Shown piece after piece: positions 9,850 to 21,800 of a stretch of 28,368 bases of DNA. This stretch comes from Ophiothrix spiculata. Its lineage: Eukaryota; Echinodermata; Ophiuroidea; Amphilepidida; Ophiotrichidae. Location of the stretch: NCBI GenBank assembly GCA_000969725.1, contig JXSR01S023181.1. One strand, 5' to 3'. The first letter of the stretch is position 1. The number at the start of each line of letters is the position of its first letter. The position numbers and the translations under genes are program-made. A model generated the notes under the pieces. The model searched no databases. It worked only from the letters and a program-made list of their open reading frames with translations, and was not told where the DNA came from.

Positions 9850-12800
9850 CTGAAATGAAAATGGGAACAACAAAATATGGTAATGTCACCAAATGCCAAA
9901 ATAAAAACAACAAGAAAAAAACATAAAGCAAAACAAAATAGGTTAAAACCTGGATTCTGTCGATGAATTTCAAATCCTATGAGTTCTATACTTGCACTTG
10001 GTTCTTGAACGATCTAAAAACATCCTACAGTCCATCCAACAATGACACATGGGGTAAGTAAATGCCGTTTACGTGCACGTACCAGACATGAATCCATAGC
10101 TACTTCAACACTCTTTCTCATCATGTCCATCCACGGCATAAAATATTCCATGACTACATACCTGCATTTCCCCCCCCCCCCCTTAAATAGATACAATACT
10201 GCACCTTAATGCCCCGGGCGTAAAGTATTCTATGACTACATACCTGCATTTCTACGACAGAGAGTCATATCAGCTACTTGCGACCATGCACTGAGTTCAG
10301 GATTGAAGACTTCAACACTCTTTCTCACCATGGGTCCATCATGTCCTCCGACGGCATAGAGTAACCCATCAACGACACCAACACCTGTCACATCAAAACC
10401 ATCAACAAATGATCAGTTTACAAAAATGGAGGATTTTCGACAAAAAATCCCCGTTTTACACTACTGACTGATCTAGACTGAAGATATGGAAGTCTTTTTT
10501 TTTTCAGTTTTGCCAAAATCATGTAAGGTTAATTTGTTTTTACAAATAATTTTGGCTAATTTGTCTTTTAATTACATTTTTTCCCAGATGGGTGGGACAA
10601 TTTCAAGCCAATTCAATCTGCAGAAAACAAACAAAAAAGAAATTTGCCCATTCTACTGATCTTGAAAGGTCCGCCAGCCTGTAAAAACAGGGTGTTCTTT
10701 TTGCTGCCTTAAAAGAAAATGTTTACCATTTGTTGCAGTATTATTTAGATTGATTTTCTGTTTGTGGAACTTTCATAGTCAACCCTTCTGTGCGTATCAG
10801 ATTTTATTTACACACTTATTCCTGAATGTTGTGTTTGTGAAACAAAAACTTCCTCAACATCATGCCAGATATACACATAGATTAAAGAAAGTACAGATAA
10901 AATGGGATTTTGTGTACTCTACCTAAAAATTTGGCTAAGTAAGGTGCATGCAAGAACGCCTGGATGGATTTGTGTGAATGCGTAGTGACCCAACACTTGT
11001 CGCATGCTGCACACTTGACTAAAAGGCAGTACGCATCTTACATTTCCCGACAAATTTAATATGCACACACAAGCATTAACGCTTCAAAGTTGCACTTTCT
11101 AGTTAACGAGTTGTTCAGTTGCCAGAGTAAGGAAATATGCATGATTATGATGGAATAATTCATGATTAGTGTCGCAGAATACAGATTTGAGCGAAAAACT
11201 TTACAAGAAGGCTGTATGAGAAGTATGAGAAATATATTTTGTAGGATAAACAGTGTAAGTCTGCAAAGGTATTTTTAATCTTTTTTCTGCCACTCACCAG
11301 CACCGCTTCGTCTCGTGCTCATTTCTGTCACACACGTCCACTCATTCTTGGTAGGATCATACTTCTCTACTGAGCTGAGGCAGTGTCTGGATGCACCATC
11401 ATAACCACCAACAGCATAGAGAAAATCTGAAACAAAATCAGCATTATATCATTACTAATGAGTGTGGAGAGCAATCTTTCATTCTTAGTAGGGTCATACT
11501 TCTCTACTGAGCTGAGGCAGTGTCTAGATGCACCGTCATAACCACCAACAGCATAAAGAAAATCTGGAATAAAATCAGCATTATATCATTACTAATGGGT
11601 GTGGATAGCAATCTTTCATTCTTAGTAGGGTCATACTTCTCTACTGAGCTGAGGCAGTGTCTGGATGCACCGTCATAACCACCAACAGCATAAAGAAAAT
11701 CTGATGGGTGTGGAAAGCAATCTTTCATTCTTGGTAGGGTCATACTTCTCTACTGAGCTGAGGCAGTGTCTGGATGCACCGTCATAACCACCAACAGCAT
11801 AAAGAAAATCTGAAACAAAATCAGCATTATATCATTACTAATGGGTGTAGAAAGCAATCTCTCATTCTTGGTAGGGTCATACTTCTCTACTGAGCTGAGG
11901 CAGTGTCTAGATGCACCGTCATAACCACCCACAGCATAAAGAAAATCTGGAACAAAATCAGCATTATAGCATTACTAATGGGTGTGGAAAGCAATCTTTC
12001 ATTCTTGGTAAATGGTGGGGTCATACTTCTCTACTGAGCTAAGGCAGTGTCTGGATGCACCGTCATAACCACCCACAGCATAAAGAAAATCTGGAACAAA
12101 ATCAGCATTATATCATTACTAATGGGTGTTGAAAGCAATCTTTCATTCTTTGTAGGGTCATACTTCTCTACTGAGCTGAGGCAGTGTCTGGATGCACCGT
12201 CATAACCACCAACAGCATAAAGAAAATCTGAAACAAAATCAGCATTNNNNNNNNNNNNNNNNNNNNNNNNNNNNNNNNNNNNNNNNNNNNNNNNNNACCG
12301 TCATAACCACCAACAGCATAAAGAAAATCTGAAACAAAATCAGCATTATAGCATTACTAATGGGTGTGGAAAGCAATCTTTCATTCTTGGTGGGGTCATA
12401 CTTCTCTACTGAGCTGAGGCAATGCCTGGATGCACCATCATAACCACCCACAGCATAAAGAAAATCTGGAACAAAATCAGCATTATATCATTACTAATGG
12501 GTGTTGAAAGCAATCTTTCATTCTTGGTAGGGTCATACTTCTCTACTGAGCTGAGGCAGTGTCTGGATGCACCATCATAACCACCAACAGCATAGAGAAA
12601 ATCTGAAACAAAATCAGCATTATATCATTACTAATGGGTGTGGAAAGCAATCTTTCATTCTTGGTTAGGGTCATACTTCTCTACTGAGCTGAGACAGTGT
12701 CTCGATGCACCATCATAACCACCAACAGCATAAAGAAAATCTGAAACAAAATCAGCATTATGTCATTACTACTACTAATTGACGCAACACATGTCTGAAA

Positions 12801-15800
12801 GGACACAGGGCGTTGTGACCAAAGTTATTTTAATACATTCACACGTAACACCCACTCAGAACGGTTTTGGGCAGCTTCAACAGCCATATTAAGTTGTAAT
12901 CAAATGGCACTCAAGTCGTCAAAGAGTTGATCTTGGAAAGTAAGGCGAAGTGCGCCACCATGGCAATAGGGTTCAGTAGCCTGGTTTTTCGGGTGCAGAA
13001 ACATGACAAGTGGCAGGTCTCAGATGGCATGTCCAATAAAATCTGTTACGAGTCAGTGTCAGAGTCGCGGGCTCTCTCTGAGAACGGGCATATAAGTTTG
13101 TGTTTGATATCATTACTAATGGATACGGAAAGCTATCACTGGTCACATCATATATTAAAACTGCAGGTATGAGACTGCACCTTCCTGGAAAGTCTGGACA
13201 AGTGAGTGAAATTGTTAAAGTATACCTTAAAACGGGCTGAAAATAAATGTATAGACCTTGTGGAAATTTTGATGTCAAAAAAGCTGGAACCAGCTGAAAA
13301 GCTTGTGCCTGTAATTGACGGATTTCAAACTCAAGTTAATATTTTGAGCTTGCTGGTGGATCAATATCAAAACATAACAGTTAGTCTGCATGTGAGTGCA
13401 AGAAAGTCGTATCTGGAATGGCTGCCATATGTGATATTTATTTAACACCTTGTCACTAGAATGTGAAAAATCCATCAAAATCAAATGGCTCTTGAAATGG
13501 TTCTTCAGGTGACACAGCTGAAGAACCATTTCAAGAGTCACTGACCCAAGACTGGTTATTCTACAGTGTGCAATTCAAATTTATGTAAAATGGCAGCTAT
13601 TGTAGATATGCTTTTGTTACACTCACTCTCATGATGAACTGTATCGCCACAAAGCCAGTTGGGAAAAGATGGACTTCCATTGCATTTGAAGTGGAAATTG
13701 TTGTGAACCTTTATGATCAAAACAATTGTATTTTAAGCTAAAAAGTTATATTGTCAGGAATAAGGAGACAATTTAGAGACAAAATCTTACCTCCTAACAC
13801 AGCCACACCAACGCTACTTCGCCTAGTTTGCATATTGGATACAGGGTGCCATTCATTGGCTTTGGGATCATAAGCTTCTACTGTACATAAACCTGTAAAT
13901 ATAATGAGCAATATAAGTACACTGCACATCAAAAGTTCCTACCCATGACTTCTACATGCCTGCAGATAAATTAAATTAACATTTTTCCTCATAATTTTTG
14001 GCACGCCAACCAAGTTTCATCAATTTGTAGTCAGAATGTATCAAGTTCATTAAAAAGCGATACAAATTTGCAAAGAATGGTCGGTTTTAAAATATTGCCT
14101 TCGAATTCTTGCAAATCGATCAACTACACGCAGAGGGCCATCATCAGTACCAAATGAGTACAGGGCCAGTGGTTACTGTAACAAGGTATCAAACAGGTAT
14201 GCTATTGCATGTTGTTACATAGAAACTGAATAGATCGCATTGGGAAGCGAATCCCTACTGTTATTAATTCCGGCTACTCACGGTGTGCAATCATGGTGTT
14301 TGTGGTTCTACCTCAGTGTGTCATTCAGGAATTTGCAAGAATTGAATTTAGAGGTAATGGTTTTTTAAATCAACCGTTCTTTGCAAATCTGTGTCGCTTG
14401 CTGGCGAATTTGATGCATTTTGAAAATGAGACTTTAATGATGTACCAAAAATTATCAGAAAAAACATTAATTTAATTCATCTAAAAGCGTGTAGAAATCA
14501 TGGGTAGAAAATTTTGATGCGCAGTGTTTGTAATGTGCAGGTGGGGCTATGTATCAATATAGTTTGGAGGTAGGTGACCACAACATTTGGAAAACGGTCA
14601 TGGCATTTAACGTGGACACCAAAAAAAGGTGAATTTGTCACGTTAAGAATGATTTTACTGGCACATGGCACCACTAGTTGGGTTAAGCCCCCAATAATTC
14701 AGAAATTTTTTAATAAATTGACACTAAAATAAATGGTATTTGGTGCATTCAAATGTATCACTATATTTATGTGGTGCCCTGCACCATGCTAACAGGTGTC
14801 GCTTGAACTTTTTTTCAATGAAAATGAAAATTGCTGTCACTAATAATAATTTGGATTACAGATTTTGAAAATCCTCTTAAATATGTCAAAACCATCATTC
14901 AAAGTTCGTCATGTGAGTGCAAGAAAGTCGTATTTGCAATGGCTGCCATGTGGTACATTTTTTAACACCTATTCACTAGAATTTCAGGTGACAGTGTCAC
15001 CTGAAGAACCATTTCAAGAGCCACTGACCCAAGACTGGAGATTATACAGTGTGCAGTCAAAAATTAATGACAAATGGCAGCTATTGTAGATACGACTTTC
15101 TTGCACTTACATGACGAGTTATTCCCTAATGGGATCGATATACCTGTGGTTCCATCGAATCCCCCTACAGCATATATCATCCCTCCTAGTACTGCGACTC
15201 CTAGAGTGCTGCGCCTAGCATCCATAGACGCCACAGACGACCACATGTCCCTGATGGGATCATAGACATCAACTGTCCGCACACGTAGAGATCCATTAAA
15301 ACCACCTACTGCATATACTAAACCATTAAGAACACACACACCTGGAAATGGGATTGAATTGAAACAATTTGATAAATTAGAACCTTAAAGATCAGATGAT
15401 ACATGTACAGGGCCAATACAAACCCTCAAACAAGATTTGAAACAAGTAACTCAGGTTTATTTTGAGGGGTTGGAGACTAAAAAGCCCAAACATATGTTTA
15501 AATCATAATTTAAACCAATAATCGATAAAATAAATAGATTCTAAAAAACAAGAATTTTACAAGGAACCTATAAATAGCGGCAATTTTTTATCAAAAACTT
15601 ACTTTTTTTGAACAAATGTTTTTGCATCCTTCAGCTGTCCAATTTGTTAAATATCTAACTCTTTTGCTCCGGAAAGGCGCAGGTAAAATTGTAAAAAGTG
15701 GCTTTGACATCAATCTCTGTTTATTAATTTCATTCCAAACTGGATAATTTTGACACTTCTGCGAGCCATTGCCAACAGCTTTCCGTCCAAAAGGGGACGT

Positions 15801-18800
15801 AAAACAATTTTTAGTCAGTTGTTTTTGTGCACTTCCGGTTTATTTATTCTGTTCAAACATGACGACCTTCGGAAAAAGTATTCTGGACGAACGAGTTAAG
15901 GCAAATTTGTTGCAAATGGAGTATCTGGCTAATACCTACCAGCCCTACATCTTCTGGACGGCATCTCAGCAACCTGAGTCCACCTCTCCTCTTTAAAATC
16001 ATACACTTCGACGCTACGTATAGCTTTTGGTGCCTGGCCACCTACTACCAGCATGAGCTGCAAAATAGAAAAAAAAACCCATATATAATGTGTAAAAGTG
16101 AGGATAAAAAATAAAGTTATTTTTTATATCTTTGTTAAAAACAAGCTGAATGTTAAATGCGTCCAGAATATCCAATAAATTGAGCTTTTAACACAACTGA
16201 TGTGCATGCTTAATTCACAAATCAAATTTCCCAATGATCTTGACTTGGCTATAGCAGTATCATCTAATCATATTCAACAATATACATGAAATGCAGAGGG
16301 TTGTGTACGGCACGGATAAACAATTTGACAATACGCAGTAAAAATCCTGCAAAACAGCTTGTTTTTCAAATTGACTTTAGAATTAGTTGACCTTTTCAGG
16401 GCCAAACAACTTTTGCACATCTTGATCTGCATCTGATTGTACACTAAAGTGTCTTTACTAGAAACTGAATCAGGGCTCATTGCACCAGAAGTAACAACTG
16501 AAGCAACAAGAGTGCCATGCCACTACCTAAAAATATTTTGTGAAGTAAATAACTATCGTGGTTGGATCTAATTTGTGAACGCGTACTTAACAGCTAGTCT
16601 GAGCGTAGACGAAAACACAACCACCTTGAAAATGTACTTTTGTGTCAAAAGACACTGGGCATTCGCTACAGGTACGAGTTGACACATTAAATCCAAGTAT
16701 CCAACAACAATAAACTCTTGAAACTACCATATTAAATGTTGTCAACAATGACAAATTAAAAAAAAAGGAAACTTGGAATAACAAAACCATTTGCTCTCAG
16801 GTTATTAGATGGGTAATCATCTCAGTGTATTTGATGAAATCCATAATGATACTAAATGCTGCAGTTGAACATGTTCACGACTAACCTTTGGTGAACCTAT
16901 GGATGTTCTTTGACTCGTTCATGGATTCTCAAGACTCACCTTGGGTAAACCTATGGGTGTCCTTTGCCTGGTACGTGGGTTTTTGATTAGAATGCGCTGT
17001 TCCTTAGGTAATAAATGATATTTCATAGCTTCAATTAAATAGTCTTTACAAGAACTGCTAGTTTTAATCAATGGTTCATCTTCAACTCTTTGCACAAGGA
17101 AATCCCTTGATAGCAGCGGCAGACGGACATGCTCCACAAGGCCTGGCATGTAGTCCCTTCTATTGGCAGGGTTGTCATTCACCCACGCAACAACTGCTTC
17201 AAAAACCTGTAAGCCATAAAAACAGAATTAGAGAGTCAATAGTTAGACTACTATTGTTATTTCAAATAATTCTCGGACATGAAAATTTAGAGTCTTGCGT
17301 AACACAATTGCGTGTGCATTTTACGCGAGTACACAACGCTTTTCAGGCACGCGCGATGTTGCGACACTGTGGATTACTGATTGGAAACGGTGTTGCGTAC
17401 TTCCCGGTGTCCCGTTCTTGTCGCAACTCTTGGATAGGCAGTGGCTGCGTTCAGAAATCAAGTTCATGTCCCAAATTTATTTGAAACAATAATAGTCAAG
17501 AAACCAGATAATCATAATTTTAGCATTTGTGTTATAGTAAGGGCTGTGTTGCGTTGTGAAGGCAGGTGTAAATCAAGTACTTTCATTAATTTTAAAAACT
17601 TGATGAAACCTGACACATCTTATGCCACTCGTCTGTAGTCATTTTTTGTCATTTTCTTCTTAATGCAGCATTCAGAGTTCCAGCAAGATATGGGTCAACG
17701 TCTGCTGATCAGCAGTCTACTAGTAAAACATATTGGTAAACGCTGAGCGAAGGTTTCGACGAACACAAGGAACTCTTAACACCACATAAGACACCTAGCT
17801 GTTGACACCTCTAGTTTAAAGCAACTATCCAAGAATTTTTTTCTTAGGCCCGTTCAATTTCGTAATTGATTTTTTTTTTCAAAGCCCAAAAGGTCCAAGT
17901 GTACTTATCAATCATACCACAAAGAGAGTTTTGACCATATTTAGAGAAGGCAACAGGATGCCAATGACTGGACATATTTGTATATAACCCTGAGCGTGTC
18001 AAAATGCATTACATCTGGCCCTAGGGGTAAGAGAAAAATAAAAGCTAAATAATAATAAACAAATAAATCAACAATCATAATTGAATACGCCAGAATAAGA
18101 ACATCCCAACTCCAATAGCTCCCTTCTGTTAATTATAATATAAAATATAAATGCATACAAATTTCTGAAAATGCTTTCACAACACTAAAATAGCATTTCC
18201 ATGTCAATATCCTAATCATATTGTCACATTTGACCTTGTAGTCGACTTGTTTAGACATTGTTAGATAATTGTTATAGTACATAGTTGCTATATCTAAACA
18301 GCCATTACAAGAACATCCCAACTCCATGAGCTCCCCTCTGCAACTATATGCTAGGAAAATTATCTAACAATGTTTAACAAAGTCGACTACAAGGTCAAAT
18401 GTGACACTATGATTTGGATAAAGACATGGAAATGCTTTCTAGTGATTTGAAAGCTTTTTTAGAGATTTACATGCATTTACATTTTACATAACTTAACAGA
18501 CGGGAGCTATTGGAGTTGGGATGTTCTTATTCTGGCGAATTCAATTGACTAGATAGTTAAAATTGTATGGATAAACTATGCGCTCTGTGTCAAATTCAGG
18601 ATATGACACTTCGCATGGGTTAGGTTGGGGGTCAATACCTATGGAGGGGGCTTTGTTCATTTTCATAGACAAATTAACACCATCTGCAAAAAACAACTTT
18701 TTGTAAAAATTTACCTCCTCTTCAGATGGAACCGTGAGATGATCACTGCCGATAAGTTGTGCTACCTCATCTGCTGGAAGTGCCCGAAACTCATCACTAT

Positions 18801-21800
18801 GAACTACTGAGCTGTAAGATAACAAAGAAGAGAAAAAATAAGTTGAATTCAAAATAATCACAAGAAATTGAGCAGAGTTAAACAGCAAATTCATTGATAC
18901 AGATCGCTGATATTTAGAAAAAGATTGCTGCTTCATTTCATCGTATTTCAAATCCATCATGACTACTATAATGCTTCTAGTATGTATTTTGAATCAAAAA
19001 AACACATTCCACAAGTTTACACCACATATGTGATGGCTCAACCCAAAAGGGGGGACTTTGCAGGTGATATCAATTTTGATTTTATCATTTCATCTGTAGC
19101 AGCATTTTCTAAGCTTTAAAATGACACCTTACTTGTTGAAATTGATTAAGGCGATCAAATTTTACGACAAAAAATCTGCTGGAAATTCTTATTATTTTCT
19201 TTATTTTTTGCTACCTACACAGCTGTTTCTTGAAAAGTGTTCTGTCGCAAAATCCCCCTTTTCGGGGTGAGTCATCACATATTAGCATTTCTGCGTGGTA
19301 GGTAGATTGCATCACTGAATTACCTCTGAATTAACAACCAATCAAAATTAAAATTATATATAGGGTAAACAAAATTTGATTGAACAGAAATCCAGAATCC
19401 AGGGCCCCATTGTTGTAAATGCCAACCCTGACCTGGATTTTTGTTTACATTGTCCAAGAAATTATTGTCTGATCTATAGTCGAAACTCATTACAACGAAG
19501 TTGGTGGGGACGGAGAAATTAGTTCTTTATATCCAAACTTTTGTTATATCAGGGTTTTGAAAACAATAAAAAACAAAATGAATTATTAAATGATACAAGA
19601 AAAATGCTTCTTTTAAACAGGACTTTTCTTGTATCAGATTTCGTTATAATGAGTTTCCACTGTAAAACATAAAAGATCCTGTTTAAAATAATTTATTTGA
19701 AGCTATGAAAACTGTGATCTGATTCTTGATTTTTTTTTTTCTTGTTAAGTTTTCAATTTCCGATTCAGGATGAGTCAGAGGTTCGATGAAGGGTCAGTCT
19801 GAAAACACAAACCACAGCCTAACCAAAGTCTACCAGCATCCTGAAGATCCTGATTAAGACAAAGCATGTGATCATGATATAACAAAAAGGAAATTAATAT
19901 GGACACTGTAAATAGCCAGCAATACCCAGAGAATATAGATCTACCTGAGGTGTTGCATGGTGTAATTTTGAGAATAGTAGTGAGAATACTAGAATATCAT
20001 ACCTGTGAACATTTTCAAATTCTAATGTGGGAGACTTTTGTTGGGCAAAAAGGTACTACATGAAGAAAATTTTTTACCATAGCTTTTGAAAATTGAAAAA
20101 AAAAGATGAAAAAAACACTTCTCATAAGCGCAGAGACGACTCATAACGATATAATTTTTTGTTTCAATTTCTAAACAAATGTAGCGCATACAGTGTACGC
20201 CGTACACTGTCTGTAACACACGCTAGCGGGACACCCAGTGGATTTGTTTTCAAATCGGAAGATAAATTGATTTTTTTTTTCAAAGCGGGAGATAGCAGAA
20301 GATTTTTTTAATCAAAGCTGAAGATATGGCACCCGACCTAAAAGTGGGGAGACTGCCGTCTAAATTGGTAGACATGGCAGGTATGGAATATAGATCTACC
20401 TGAAATGTTGCATGGTGTAATTTTGGGCATAGTGGTAGAGCTCGCTGCAGGAGTGCATATCTGCAAAAGCTCTTATTCCAAGACAATTGGTTGGATGGAG
20501 TTGTCGCTGTAGAAAGTCGCAGCAGGCGTTACGCACATCATTCAGTTGTAACAAGCTTGCGGCTGGTAGAAGTGTCTGAAAACAATCATGAAAAACATGT
20601 AGCTTTATATTGTATTATATAGTTTTACAGATTCATTTGTTTTTAGAATGGTACTCACATTCACATACGCTTGTACACTCGATGTCGACGCTTCACTATA
20701 TGGCTCAGATTGCCCACTATTGCAGGTAACCGCGATAATTAGTCCAAAATTTTGACCAGTAGAATTACACAACTTGCCAACTCTCATGCCCTACCTATCT
20801 ACATGGCAATCATTTGTGAGTGGAAGGTTTTGGCGAAGAGGGAAGAGGTTGACAAAATGTCAATGTTTACATGCAAGACTTCTGTATAACGCACTATGTT
20901 TAACTTATGCGTTACAAGAAATTTGCACAACCACCAATGCGTCACATGTTTTATGTGTTTGACGCTGAAAACAAATGCCTTCAGGATATGGGCCAATCAA
21001 GTGCTTAGATTGATTAGCGGTTACCGCTGTCTTATTTTGGATAAGACGTCGGAGCCCAGCGTAACATTCACATAGATAAATTGAAAACATGACTTCAGGT
21101 TCTTCTTGTTTTCTGGATCAAAAACTCTATAACAATTATTCAACCTTTACTCAAAACTACTGATTTGTTTCATTTTGCTCATTCTCATCTAATAATTTTG
21201 TGCTTTATTCTGTTGTATATTTCTTGTGTACATTTGTAAAGCACACAGATCGTGTACAGATCACAGCTATTATAGTAAGCATCGTCAGTCATTATTGTTG
21301 TAATCAACTCTTCATGAAAATCAGCAGCGAGGAACCTATTACTTATTAAGAAAAAACATGAGATGCATACATTCCTATTGAATATAACAAGGTGGTCGGA
21401 CAGTTACGTAAAGCCGTGGGTCCCCTGTACGAATAGACTCCTTCATGGGGTATGCATGTTATGCAAGTACTTGTATCATTGATTGATTGATTGATTAATT
21501 GGAGGAAAAATTTAAAGAATGTAGATATAAACGGCTGCACATGAGTAGCAGAACTCCTTCTAAGACAGTACCAGTGGAGTAGTCGAGGAGGGGTCAATAT
21601 AGAGGTCTGAAAAATTGGTAAAATTGTTAAAGTCTGTTTTGGATACTTTTTAAGCCTTTTGTCAGTCGTAATCAAATTTTGTTGGTCGATGTCTCCTCAA
21701 CCAATGTCGGAATTCTCTCTACGCCACTGGACAACATTTTTCACACAATAATCTTTAAATCAATGTGAGCATAGTATAATACACTGCCACTACAAATTTA

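Noticed and set aside
11345..12770. CRISPR-like or ordinary minisatellite reading of the 137-bp array
   Set aside because: The unit is intron end plus kelch blade 4 coding sequence in a eukaryotic gene, with no distinct spacers.
11345..12770. Array of mutually exclusive complete exons, as in Dscam
   Set aside because: Only one copy has a proper donor and the full blade; the others break before the conserved Trp, so they are not complete alternative exons.
17071..17484. Plus-strand open frame of ~137 codons
   Set aside because: It overlaps exon 5 in antisense and continues into intron 4 without motifs; a shadow frame.
18541..18960. Minus-strand frame of ~139 codons as one exon
   Set aside because: Its middle is exon 4, but the part above 18811 is pyrimidine-rich intron sequence before a good acceptor.
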